A stretch of 64,000 nt of DNA from Vibrio galatheae (GTDB lineage Bacteria; Pseudomonadota; Gammaproteobacteria; Enterobacterales; Vibrionaceae): the NCBI RefSeq assembly GCF_000967545.1, contig NZ_JXXV01000006.1, positions 62,001 through 126,000 of the forward strand, written 5' to 3'. This document shows positions 17,169 through 26,308 of this stretch, in pieces. Made by a program: the position numbers and the translations under genes. The notes beneath the pieces were generated by a model. It ran no database searches. It was not told the origin of the DNA and saw only the letters and a program-made list of their open reading frames with translations. Position 1 is the first letter of the stretch. Every line of letters starts with the position of its first letter.

Positions 17169-17190
17169 AAGGGAGCACATTGGCTCCCTT
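17169..17190. terminator. Bidirectional terminator between exonuclease and TerB-like genes
   Basis: An 8-bp stem AAGGGAGC / GCTCCCTT with a 6-base loop lies 8 bp after the exonuclease stop and 3 bp after the TerB-like stop. It serves both converging genes. T runs are short (TTAGTTATTT to the right, TTTTCAC to the left). Confidence 0.75.
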
Positions 17191-17192
17191 AG

Positions 17193-17645
17193 TTATTTCT
17201 TGCTATCTGTTACGCTTAATTTGGCACGAATAAATTCACTATGATCCACGTAGAGCAGCTCGGCGGTTTTCCGGATTACGGAATCTTCGAGTGGGTCAAT
17301 CTCACCATCTGCGTGGGCGACTTGCCACATTGCTTTGATCAAGGTAATTCGGCTTTCTTGGCTTAGCTCACGAAGTTGTGAGGTAAAATCGTACAAAGAG
17401 GTTGAATCCTTGCTGCGCGATTCCGCGCGGCTGAGAAGCGTGGTGACTTCCGACTCATCTAAATCGAGAAAACGCGCCAATAACTGGCGTTTGGCATCGA
17501 TTTCGACTTGCGCGATTTGGTGGTCAGCACCCGCGACTTCGCACAGCAGACACGCGATGGCTAAATTGACATCGGGTTGCGCGCTTTGGCCTAAATCTTG
17601 GCCTTCAAGTAACTGCTTAAATAATGATTTGATTGAGTTCAACAT
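17193..17645 (-). CDS. TerB-like (tellurite-resistance-type) protein
   Basis: I start at the ATG at 17643-17645 (150 residues), since the longer frame needs TTG and adds an unconserved tail. The protein is all-helical with two acidic metal-binding-like segments typical of the TerB/DjlA fold (AGADHQIAQVEIDAKRQLL and AHADGEIDPLEDSVIRKTAELL). Such proteins are linked to membrane stress and tellurite tolerance, but their biochemistry is poorly known. It lies 77 bp downstream of the PhoD-like gene on the same strand, so co-transcription is likely. Confidence 0.8.
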   Translation of the reverse strand: MLNSIKSLFKQLLEGQDLGQSAQPDVNLAIACLLCEVAGADHQIAQVEIDAKRQLLARFLDLDESEVTTLLSRAESRSKDSTSLYDFTSQLRELSQESRITLIKAMWQVAHADGEIDPLEDSVIRKTAELLYVDHSEFIRAKLSVTDSKK

Positions 17646-17722
17646 AAGGGTCGTCTTTGTAATAGCACTATTGTTATAAATAGTGGTTATTGCCGAACAT
17701 CTCAAGGGTCTTTACACAACGC

Positions 17723-19624
17723 TTACTTTTCTTTCAGTGGCGGAAAGTCACACTCATCGCCATTACTGGTCAGAATAGAGATTCTCTCTGGCTTACCTTG
17801 TTGGTTAAGTCTCAGTTCACCAACTGCACTAGCATTGACCAGCCGTCTTGCCCCTTTGATATTAGGATCGCGCTTTTTGATCTTGAGCCTTTTACGTTTG
17901 GTGAAAAAATTGAGTGGTGAGCGAGGGGAATAGAGTAACCTGTCCGCATGATCGCATATCGCCAACAGTGGCTCAGGAAAGCTGCTCTTAAATCCACTGC
18001 ATGTTATCTGGTAAATATTGGGACTATTACGCCTGAACCTGAGCTTAATGTCATAAGCGAACGAGTAATGCACATCCCCCGACAAAATCACAAAGTTGGT
18101 TGGTGTTTTGGTATGAGTAAAAATGCTAAGTAAGGTGTTAGCGCTACCGCGGTGCGCCATCCAGTTCTCGGCGTCGACCATTAAAGGTTTACCCAGCCAA
18201 GTGACAACACGCTGTAAAGTCTCGATAAATTTCACCCCGAACATAGGCGCCGGAGAGACAATCACCACTTTGTCTTGATGGATTAATTCGTGCTGAAATT
18301 CAATCAGGGCTTCCCAATCCATCAGTCCAGAGGGCTTATTCATTTTAGATTCAGAGCGCCAGCGTCGAGTACGAGTGTCGAGCACCACCACTTTCGGTGA
18401 GCTTTCAATGGTGTAGTGCCAACGTTCGAACGCATAGAGGTGCTGGATAAAGTCGTCTTGGTACTGAGCTCCGGGATGTTGGAGAAACTGCTGTGCTAAA
18501 GAAAGAAACTCTTGGTTGAAGTTACTCGGTTCGTTGCCCCAACCCTGACATAGCCAATAAGCAATTAAGCCGTTGCCGATGATGCGTTTGGAAAACGGAT
18601 TTTCATAGGCCGCTTTTTCCCAGCCTATGGTGAGGTTCCAATCGTCGGTGATGTCATGATCATCGAAAATCATGTAGGTCGGAATATGGGCGAGTAGCCT
18701 CTGAACACGAGGTAATCCTTGGATAAAGTCGTCAATAGCCGCCTTTTCGTCGTGCCATTGCTGCTGATATTTTGCCTCTATTGTGTTCCCCGCGTGTGTA
18801 AAATTTTTCTCTCGCAAGTGGTTTATATTGATGTGAGACCAAAGCATTGGCGACCAAACCAACAAATACATGGCAAAAAATTCAGAGAAGGTCACCAAGT
18901 GATTTTCACACTCTCGTGAGCTGAATATAGGTGTGCTGCGCTTTGGTAAAAGCTTAGCCAATAAACCTTCTTCATCAATATCATGTGGCAATATTCTGTC
19001 GCGAGCGTAATAGCAGTCCGAATGCGCGTATAGCTCCTGACTTGACTGGATTGGCGCATGATCAAATTGCTCGTCTGGTAACCCGAGCAGTTTGACAGTT
19101 TGAATAATGGCATCCAAAGTCGGGCCAGCAACATGATCGGCGTAAATCTGATCGCCACTCATCATCAATAGATCTGGTCTGGTCGAGATAGCTTGCTTGG
19201 CAACTTTCGCGTCAACTTGTACCAGAGCGTCTTTACTCGGGTGATGCGGGTTACGACAAGAGCCATGAATAATGTAGTCTGCTTTGGTCGAAACCTTAAA
19301 GCTCAGTTGCTGCTCGTCGTCATAGAGCAGTTCGGGGTAAAGTGCCGTTAGCGCTCCGTGCTGGGTGTGAAACTCATAGCTTAATGGGGTATCGACAGGA
19401 AAGTCGCCCTTAAATTGAGCTAAGGTAAGATAGCAATGCTGGCCAATAGTTAGCTGGTGGCAGTGACTGATCTCTTGGCTAAAAATAACATCTGATGTGG
19501 TGGATGACGTTAGCTTAAATTGACCTGTTAGTGGCTCGCTGGTGACTAGCCAGAAAACGAGTTCAGTACGGGTTGTTTTACGTAGCAGCGGGCCTGCGAT
19601 AAGGAAAGGTAAGCTATTCTTCAT
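17723..19624 (-). CDS. PhoD-like metallophosphatase, apparently cytoplasmic
   Basis: A 633-residue protein. An N-terminal beta domain (about 1-100) is followed by a metallophosphoesterase core with the PhoD-type metal-binding motifs GSCRNP, SGDQIYAD (about 155), FDDHDITDDWN (about 320) and SGDVHYSFAYD (about 525). PhoD enzymes hydrolyse phosphodiesters or monoesters using Fe/Ca. There is no signal peptide or twin-arginine motif, unlike secreted PhoD, so a cytoplasmic role is inferred. A small acidic gene ends 3 bp upstream, pointing to a shared operon that may also include the TerB-like gene. Confidence 0.85.
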   Translation of the reverse strand: MKNSLPFLIAGPLLRKTTRTELVFWLVTSEPLTGQFKLTSSTTSDVIFSQEISHCHQLTIGQHCYLTLAQFKGDFPVDTPLSYEFHTQHGALTALYPELLYDDEQQLSFKVSTKADYIIHGSCRNPHHPSKDALVQVDAKVAKQAISTRPDLLMMSGDQIYADHVAGPTLDAIIQTVKLLGLPDEQFDHAPIQSSQELYAHSDCYYARDRILPHDIDEEGLLAKLLPKRSTPIFSSRECENHLVTFSEFFAMYLLVWSPMLWSHININHLREKNFTHAGNTIEAKYQQQWHDEKAAIDDFIQGLPRVQRLLAHIPTYMIFDDHDITDDWNLTIGWEKAAYENPFSKRIIGNGLIAYWLCQGWGNEPSNFNQEFLSLAQQFLQHPGAQYQDDFIQHLYAFERWHYTIESSPKVVVLDTRTRRWRSESKMNKPSGLMDWEALIEFQHELIHQDKVVIVSPAPMFGVKFIETLQRVVTWLGKPLMVDAENWMAHRGSANTLLSIFTHTKTPTNFVILSGDVHYSFAYDIKLRFRRNSPNIYQITCSGFKSSFPEPLLAICDHADRLLYSPRSPLNFFTKRKRLKIKKRDPNIKGARRLVNASAVGELRLNQQGKPERISILTSNGDECDFPPLKEK

Positions 19625-19627
19625 GCT

Positions 19628-19993
19628 CTACTCGGTTGGTGGCTCTGGAACTTGGGGATCTTCCAATATTTCGATCACATCCGAGCTAGAAAGTTCGTGC
19701 CCCATTAAAAACAGCGCCAGCATGGCGTCAGCTTTGGTTTTGGTATCTGAGCGTTCTTCTATCAACTGCTCTAAACGGTGTCGAATCATGGATACTTCAT
19801 GTTCGACAAATCCCCGTCCTTCCTCTTCACCTTGCGTTTCTTCCGGTGCGGAATCGAACGAGAGGAACAACATCTCACCATCGAGTTTGGCTTCGAGTAA
19901 ACGTTCAGGCAGCCAAGACTCACCTGTGACAATATCTGGGTCACTGTCCGCAGGTAACGATTCAATTAATCTTTTTAGTTCAGAGGCTTTCAC
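19628..19993 (-). CDS. Acidic hypothetical protein upstream of PhoD-like gene
   Basis: A 121-residue, strongly acidic protein (central PEETQGEEEGRG, C-terminal EILEDPQVPEPPTE) with a helical middle (EHEVSMIRHRLEQLIEE). I do not recognise a family. The stop is 3 bp before the PhoD-like ATG, so the two are translationally linked. It may be an accessory protein for that phosphatase, by position only. Confidence 0.7.
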   Translation of the reverse strand: MKASELKRLIESLPADSDPDIVTGESWLPERLLEAKLDGEMLFLSFDSAPEETQGEEEGRGFVEHEVSMIRHRLEQLIEERSDTKTKADAMLALFLMGHELSSSDVIEILEDPQVPEPPTE

Positions 19994-20111
19994 AATTATT
20001 CGTTTTAAGAGACCATATCTAGATATTTTAACGACGAATGACCAAGAAACATAAGTAATAACTGTTATAAATGGTTAGTTTTTGAGTGCTTTAGTCACTT
20101 TTGGACAAAAA

Positions 20112-21437
20112 ATGATAACGAATAAACATTTGTCGGCGCTAGCGATACTCGTCAGTGGTGTCACATCAACCTCGCTAAGCGCAGAGCAAAAGCCTGACCG
20201 CGGAGAAAAAAATTGGGGACTTGCCGCAGTCTATCGTTCGGCAACCATTCCTTTCAATACCAATTCAGATGATCAATCGGTGAGTACTTTTGTTCCCGTA
20301 ATTTATTTTGAAGGCGAACATCTGTTTATCAACGGCATCGAAGGCGGTGTGCACCTATACCAAAGCGACGATGAAACGTTTGAATTCAATGCGCTTACGA
20401 GGTTGCGTTTTGTCGATATCCCTGCTGAAATTCAAAATGCCAATCAAGGTGATACTGTCGATGTGGGTGCTCAGTTTAAATACAAACTCGATGACCAGTG
20501 GTGGCTAGATACTGAGCTGATGAGCGACAAGGATTTGCGTTTTCATGCCAACTTGACCGTGCAAGCTCAATATGAGTTTGGCGATTGGGAGCTTGAGCCT
20601 CACGCGACTTTAAGGTACAAGGATGCGGACTTTAACAGTGAGTACTACGCCTTTGCTGATTATACTGGTCAGAATATCGGGGCTGGCGTGGATGCGAATC
20701 TTGGTGTTAAAGCGCGTTATCATGTCTACCAAAATCTTTACTTACTGGGCGCCACGAGTGTAACGCGTCTTGACGACAACGCCTTCCATTCATCGGCTGT
20801 TAACGAGCGTTACCAAGCTGAGTTTTATCTTGGCTTTGGTCTGTTCAACGACAAAACTAAAGCGCCGAAATCTGAGCTAACCAACAAGCGATATTTCAGG
20901 GTTGCACATGGCTGGGCTACGCCATCCAATATTGGTGACATTATTGGTTTGCAGAGCGAAAAAGATCCCTATAACAACCAGATGACCTCGCTGTTTTATG
21001 GTCACCCACTCACGGACGAGCTGTTTGGCATCCCTTTAGATATCTACTTTACTCCGGGCATTGTCCATCATTGGTCTTCTGATGTTCAGTCGGCAGCAAC
21101 CGAGTACATCGCCGCAATTAAGGCTTACTACACCATAAATTGGCCGACGAAGTGGCGTTTTGGTGTGGCAGAAGGGATGTCTTATATCGACAGTATGACT
21201 TACATCGAAAATGAAGAAATGAAAGAAAAGGGCTACACGCCAAGTCACTTACTTAACTATCTCGATTTCTCTTTTGATATCAACATCGGTGACCTTTTCA
21301 ACAATCGAGACTTAGATAAAATGTGGCTTGGATACTCGATTCACCATCGCAGTGCTATTTTCGAGAGTGCTTCGCAATATGGACGCATAAAAGGTGGCAG
21401 TAACTACAATACTGTTTACTTACAAATCGATTTCTAA
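20112..21437 (+). CDS. MipA/OmpV-like outer-membrane protein, double length
   Basis: I start at the ATG at 20112 (441 residues), which gives a clean signal peptide (HLSALAILVSGVTSTSLSA). The first half (about 35-260) is rich in alternating strands and has the MipA/OmpV pattern (FVPVIYFEGEHLFINGIEGG). OmpV-family proteins are normally about 250 residues. The second half (about 270-441) is a further strand-rich region, starting NKRYFRVAHGWATPSNIGD and ending in LGYSIHHRS...NYNTVYLQIDF with the terminal Phe of barrel proteins. It could be one large barrel or two fused ones. Single-gene unit with its own terminator. Confidence 0.8.
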   Translation: MITNKHLSALAILVSGVTSTSLSAEQKPDRGEKNWGLAAVYRSATIPFNTNSDDQSVSTFVPVIYFEGEHLFINGIEGGVHLYQSDDETFEFNALTRLRFVDIPAEIQNANQGDTVDVGAQFKYKLDDQWWLDTELMSDKDLRFHANLTVQAQYEFGDWELEPHATLRYKDADFNSEYYAFADYTGQNIGAGVDANLGVKARYHVYQNLYLLGATSVTRLDDNAFHSSAVNERYQAEFYLGFGLFNDKTKAPKSELTNKRYFRVAHGWATPSNIGDIIGLQSEKDPYNNQMTSLFYGHPLTDELFGIPLDIYFTPGIVHHWSSDVQSAATEYIAAIKAYYTINWPTKWRFGVAEGMSYIDSMTYIENEEMKEKGYTPSHLLNYLDFSFDINIGDLFNNRDLDKMWLGYSIHHRSAIFESASQYGRIKGGSNYNTVYLQIDF

Positions 21438-21449
21438 TCCATCCATTAT

Positions 21450-21473
21450 GAGCGGCAATTCGCCGCTCTTTTT
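21450..21473 (+). terminator. Terminator of the OmpV-like gene
   Basis: A perfect 7-bp GC-rich stem GAGCGGC / GCCGCTC, loop AATTC, is followed by five T. Classic intrinsic terminator. Confidence 0.9.
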
Positions 21474-21641
21474 CATTCTATTACTCAGTTCGACAATCAA
21501 TTCTAAGCTTGTCATTACCTAGCTGAGAGCAAGCTGCGCAAGCCTTTGAGATGGATAAATAAAGCGCCTCGAACTCATGCTATCTGCGATTTCTGTGATA
21601 CAATTCGCGCGTTTTAAATTTTGTAAAGAATAGGAATCGCT

Positions 21642-24600
21642 TTGACTTCGTCACAGCCAGATAAATCAAACGCAGCGGATAGCCAAGTGCAGGCCAATAG
21701 TGCGGCTTCGCTTCGTAAGGCGCTGAATCAATGTATGTTGAAAGACAGATTTCGTCTGAGTAAACGCATTTCAGGGGCAAATAAAATTAAAAAAGAAGCC
21801 GCTCGCAATGCTGTTTTCGATGAAATCGCTCTCGATATAGCAAAATCTATGATGGATGCCGAGCAGCGTGCTAGCTACACACCTTGCATAGAGTACCCAG
21901 AGCTGCTACCCGTTAGCCAGAAGAAAGACGATATTGCACAGGCAATTGAACAAAACCAAGTTGTGATCGTCGCGGGTGAAACTGGCTCGGGTAAAACCAC
22001 TCAGTTACCTAAGATTTGTGCCGAGTTAGGACGTGGTAAATTTGGTCTTATTGGTCATACTCAGCCGCGTCGCTTAGCAGCTCGTTCGGTGGCAAATCGC
22101 ATCGCGGAAGAGATGGAAACCAAGCTGGGTGAGTACGTGGGCTATAAGGTTCGCTTTAATGACCAAATCTCTGAAAATACCCATATCAAACTGATGACAG
22201 ACGGTATCCTGTTAGCCGAGATCCAACATGACCGTTACCTCAATCAATATGACACGATTATTATCGATGAAGCGCACGAACGTAGCTTAAACATCGATTT
22301 TATTCTCGGCTATTTGAAAGAACTGCTTCCTCGTCGTCCCGATCTCAAAATTATCATTACCTCGGCGACCATAGATCCTGAGCGCTTCTCAAAGCACTTT
22401 AATAATGCGCCTATCATTGAGGTGTCGGGTCGAACTTATCCGGTTGAAACTCGCTATCGACCATTGAGTGGCGAAGATGATGGCGATCGTGATCAGCTAG
22501 AAGGCATTTTTGAAGCGGTTGATGAACTGTGCGATGAAGGTCTGGGTGATATTCTGATCTTTATGAACGGTGAACGTGAGATTCGCGACACCGCTGATGC
22601 GTTGGCAAAGCGTAACCTCAAGAGCACTGAAATTGTGCCACTATACGCGCGTTTGTCCGCTGGCGAACAGAATAAAATCTTTCAGCCCCATGCTGGGCGT
22701 CGTATCGTGTTGGCAACCAACGTCGCAGAAACCTCACTGACGGTACCGGGGATCAAATACGTCATTGATCCAGGTACCGCCCGAATTAGCCGTTATAGCT
22801 ACCGCACCAAAGTTCAACGCCTGCCTATAGAACCTGTCTCTCAGGCTAGTGCCAATCAACGTAAAGGACGTTGTGGTCGTGTCGAAGAGGGGATCTGTAT
22901 TCGCCTTTACTCTGAGGATGACTTTAACGCGCGTCCTGAGTTTACCGATCCCGAAATTCTGCGTACCAACTTAGCTTCGGTTATTTTGCAGATGACGGCG
23001 CTTGGTCTTGGTGATATTGAAGCCTTCCCGTTTGTTGAAGCGCCAGATAAACGCAATATCCAAGACGGTGTAAGGTTACTTGAAGAGTTGGGAGCCATTA
23101 ACGAGAACGCGAAAGATCCTAAAAAGCGCTTAACATCGACTGGGCGTCAATTGGCAAGATTGCCGATCGACCCTCGTTTGGCACGTATGGTGCTCGAAGC
23201 GCCTAAGTATGGTGCGTTGAAAGAGCTGATGATCATTGCGTCGGCACTTTCAATTCAAGACCCACGTGAGCGTCCGAGTGACAAGCAGCAGTCTTCTGAT
23301 GATAAGCACCGCCGCTTCTTCCACGAAGAGTCTGACTTCTTAACCTTTGTTAATCTTTGGGATTATATCCAGAAGCAGCAAAAGAGCCTGTCAGGTAATC
23401 AGTTCCGTAAACAGTGCAAACAAGATTATTTGAATTATTTACGTGTTCGAGAATGGCAGGACGTCTATTTCCAAGTTCATCAAGCAATGCGTGAAATGGA
23501 CTTTAAACTCAATGAGGAACCGGCGAGCTACCAAGGTGTTCACAGTGCTATCTTAGTCGGTCTGCTGTCGCATATCGGCATGAAAGATCAGGAGAAGAAT
23601 GAATATCAAGGCGCGCGCAATGCACGTTTCCATATTTTCCCTGCATCGGGACTATTCAAAAAGCAGCCTAAGTGGATCATGTCTGCTGAACTGGTTGAAA
23701 CCTCCAAGCTGTGGGGGCGTATCATCGCCAAAATTCAGCCTGAATGGATTGAACCACTGGCTAAACACCTGATCAAACGTAGCTACAGTGAACCACACTG
23801 GTCGAAAAAACGATCTGCTGTCATGGCTCATGAAAAAGTGATGCTTTACGGGGTACCTATCGTGCCTAAGCGTCTGGTCAACTATGGCAGTATCGACGCC
23901 ACCGTCAGTCGAGAGATCTTTATCCGCAGCGCCTTGGTAGAAGGTGAGTGGGAAACAAAGCACGCCTTCTTTAAGCAAAACCGTAAGTTATTGCAAGAAG
24001 TGGAAGAGCTGGAACATAAATCTCGTCGCCGCGATATTCTGGTCGATGATGATGAATTGTTTGATTTCTACGATCAAAGGGTCGGCACTGAAGTTGTCTC
24101 TGGCAAACATTTTGATACTTGGTGGAAAAAGGCAGCGAAAGAGAGCCCTGAGCTACTTAACTTTGAAAAAGAGATGCTGTTCAAAGGCGACGCTAGCCAT
24201 GTTACCGATCTCGATTATCCGAATTTTTGGCACCAAAATGGTCTCAAACTTAAACTGAGTTATCAGTTTGAACCCGGAGATGATAGTGACGGCGTCACCG
24301 TACACTTGCCACTGCCAATCTTAAATCAAGTGGAAGCGGCGGGTTTTGATTGGCAAATCCCAGGATTACGTCACGAGCTGGTGGTGAGCTTGATTAAGTC
24401 GCTGCCGAAAACCATTCGTAAAAACTTTGTGCCAGCGCCAAATTACGCCGATGCATTCTTAGCGCGCACTACCGCGATGGAAGCACCATTGCTCGACTCG
24501 CTTGAAAAAGAGCTACGTCGTATGACAGGTGTTGAAGTTTTGCGTGACGATTGGAATCTAGAACAAGTGCCTGATCACTTGAAAGTGACCTTCCGCGCAG

Positions 24601-25571
24601 TCGACCATCGAAATCGTAAACTCAAAGAACATCGTGATCTGCATGAGTTGAAGGAAAGTTTAAAAGACAAGGTACAAGAAACCTTGTCAAAAGTGGCCGA
24701 TGACGATATTGAGCAGCAAGGTCTGCATACATGGAGCTTTGGCGAGTTGCCGAAAGTGTATCAGCAAAAGCGCGGTGGCTATGATGTCAAAGCGTATCCC
24801 GCCATTGTAGATGGCAAAGACAGTGTTGAAATCAAGTTGTACGAAACCGAGCACGAACAAGTTTCGGCAATGAAAGCCGGTCAGCGTCGCCTTATTTTGC
24901 TCAATGTACCTTCGCCGATTAAGTATTTGCACTCGAACTTGCCGAACAAGTCTAAGCTCGGTTTGTACTTCAATCCTTACGGTAAAGTGCTTGATTTGAT
25001 CGACGACTGTATCGCTTGTGGCGTCGATAAGCTTATCGAACAGAAGGGTGGTATAGTCTGGCAACCAGAACAGTTCGAACTGCTTAAAGAGCATGTTCGT
25101 GCCGAATTAGGTGACACTGTGGTAGAAATTGCTCAGCAAGTCGAGACAATCCTGACCACTGCTTTTAACATCAATAAAAAGCTCAAAGGCAAAATCGATT
25201 TTACTATGGCATTCGCCCTATCCGACATTAAGGCGCAAATTGAAGGTTTGATTTTCAAAGGGTTTGCGACCGAGTGCGGTTGGAAGCGCCTCCCAGATAT
25301 CTTGCGCTATATGAGAGCGATTGAACGTCGCATGGAAAAACTGCCAATCGACCCGAATAAAGATCGCTTGCATATGCTCAAAATCGAATCGGTAACTAAC
25401 GATTACAAAGAACTGCTCAACAAGATCCCGAAAGGCGTTGTGATTCCAGACAATGTAAAAGAAGTGCGCTGGATGATTGAAGAGCTGCGTGTTAGTTATT
25501 TTGCCCAACAACTCGGTACACCGTATCCGGTATCAGACAAACGCGTTAAAATGGCGATTGATGCATGTTAG
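21642..25571 (+). CDS. hrpA: ATP-dependent RNA helicase HrpA (DEAH)
   Basis: A 1309-residue DEAH-box RNA helicase, the length and order expected for HrpA. Walker A GETGSGKTT is at about 111, DEAH at about 209, SAT follows, and NVAETSLTVPGI and QRKGRCGRV are in the second RecA domain. Helicase-associated, OB-fold and the large HrpA-specific C-terminal domains fill the rest. In E. coli HrpA acts on mRNA and on stalled or collided ribosomes. The start is TTG at 21642 with a weak TAGGAA site; the next in-frame ATG (about 90 bases on) would remove a non-conserved tail, so the start is uncertain. Monocistronic. Confidence 0.95.
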   Translation: MTSSQPDKSNAADSQVQANSAASLRKALNQCMLKDRFRLSKRISGANKIKKEAARNAVFDEIALDIAKSMMDAEQRASYTPCIEYPELLPVSQKKDDIAQAIEQNQVVIVAGETGSGKTTQLPKICAELGRGKFGLIGHTQPRRLAARSVANRIAEEMETKLGEYVGYKVRFNDQISENTHIKLMTDGILLAEIQHDRYLNQYDTIIIDEAHERSLNIDFILGYLKELLPRRPDLKIIITSATIDPERFSKHFNNAPIIEVSGRTYPVETRYRPLSGEDDGDRDQLEGIFEAVDELCDEGLGDILIFMNGEREIRDTADALAKRNLKSTEIVPLYARLSAGEQNKIFQPHAGRRIVLATNVAETSLTVPGIKYVIDPGTARISRYSYRTKVQRLPIEPVSQASANQRKGRCGRVEEGICIRLYSEDDFNARPEFTDPEILRTNLASVILQMTALGLGDIEAFPFVEAPDKRNIQDGVRLLEELGAINENAKDPKKRLTSTGRQLARLPIDPRLARMVLEAPKYGALKELMIIASALSIQDPRERPSDKQQSSDDKHRRFFHEESDFLTFVNLWDYIQKQQKSLSGNQFRKQCKQDYLNYLRVREWQDVYFQVHQAMREMDFKLNEEPASYQGVHSAILVGLLSHIGMKDQEKNEYQGARNARFHIFPASGLFKKQPKWIMSAELVETSKLWGRIIAKIQPEWIEPLAKHLIKRSYSEPHWSKKRSAVMAHEKVMLYGVPIVPKRLVNYGSIDATVSREIFIRSALVEGEWETKHAFFKQNRKLLQEVEELEHKSRRRDILVDDDELFDFYDQRVGTEVVSGKHFDTWWKKAAKESPELLNFEKEMLFKGDASHVTDLDYPNFWHQNGLKLKLSYQFEPGDDSDGVTVHLPLPILNQVEAAGFDWQIPGLRHELVVSLIKSLPKTIRKNFVPAPNYADAFLARTTAMEAPLLDSLEKELRRMTGVEVLRDDWNLEQVPDHLKVTFRAVDHRNRKLKEHRDLHELKESLKDKVQETLSKVADDDIEQQGLHTWSFGELPKVYQQKRGGYDVKAYPAIVDGKDSVEIKLYETEHEQVSAMKAGQRRLILLNVPSPIKYLHSNLPNKSKLGLYFNPYGKVLDLIDDCIACGVDKLIEQKGGIVWQPEQFELLKEHVRAELGDTVVEIAQQVETILTTAFNINKKLKGKIDFTMAFALSDIKAQIEGLIFKGFATECGWKRLPDILRYMRAIERRMEKLPIDPNKDRLHMLKIESVTNDYKELLNKIPKGVVIPDNVKEVRWMIEELRVSYFAQQLGTPYPVSDKRVKMAIDAC

Positions 25572-25673
25572 GTATGCTACTTGCATAATAGAATACATCG
25601 GTCAGAGATTTGACAAATACGGCAGGGACTTGCCAGCTGAGTTCCTCCACCTTGAAACAAGAGAAGGTTTACT

Positions 25674-26165
25674 ATGAAAAAGACACTACTAGCGCTAGCT
25701 CTAATTGGCGCATCTGCGACAGCGTCAGCTGATTCTTGGATCTACGGCAGCGCGAGTGTAGGTCAAGCGGATTTAGGCGGCGATTCATCCACTTCATACA
25801 ACGCCCACGTTGGTACAGGAATTCTACCTATTATCGGTCTAGAGGCGGGTTACCAAAACTTTGGTGACTTCGACAATATCACGTACGGAAACTACACTGG
25901 TCAACTTGAAGGTTCTGCGGTTTACTTTGCCGTTAAACCGAGTCTTGATTTTGGTCCTCTTCACGTATACGCGAAAGGTGGTTTGCACTCGTATGAGTTA
26001 ACAGGATCAAATTTCAAAGAAGACGAAATTGATATGATGTACGGTGTTGGTGTTGAGTACTTTGTCGCTGGTCCTCTGTCACTAGGTGCAAGCTACAATG
26101 TCTTCAACATGAAAGAAGATGATGTGAAAAACTTGTCTTTCAATGCCACTTTACACTTCTTATAA
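25674..26165 (+). CDS. Small outer-membrane beta-barrel protein
   Basis: A 163-residue protein with a textbook signal peptide (KKTLLALALIGASATASA, cleavage before DSW). About eight amphipathic strands and a C-terminal Phe-Leu point to an 8-stranded OmpA/OmpX-type barrel (GVGVEYFVAGPLSLGASYNVF). Function unknown; such proteins are structural or adhesive. Well-spaced AGAAGG ribosome site; own terminator. Confidence 0.85.
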   Translation: MKKTLLALALIGASATASADSWIYGSASVGQADLGGDSSTSYNAHVGTGILPIIGLEAGYQNFGDFDNITYGNYTGQLEGSAVYFAVKPSLDFGPLHVYAKGGLHSYELTGSNFKEDEIDMMYGVGVEYFVAGPLSLGASYNVFNMKEDDVKNLSFNATLHFL

Positions 26166-26186
26166 TTGAAAGCTGACTCAGTTTGC

Positions 26187-26213
26187 AAAGCCTGACTTCG
26201 GTCAGGCTTTTTT
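26187..26213 (+). terminator. Strong intrinsic terminator
   Basis: A perfect 10-bp stem AAAGCCTGAC / GTCAGGCTTT with TTCG tetraloop and a run of six T. Ends the small barrel gene. Confidence 0.95.
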
Positions 26214-26308
26214 GTATTTCGTGAATTAAGGAGTTGCTATTTGTACACTAAACTCCGATAACTGAGCAGTATACGGTTTACATCTTGCATTTTCCCCAAG
26301 GAATAAGT

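Noticed and set aside
19542..20054. Open frame of 170 codons on the + strand over the acidic gene and the PhoD-like start
   Set aside because: Ser-rich antisense translation of an acidic gene; no ribosome site. The minus-strand genes have coherent starts and spacing.
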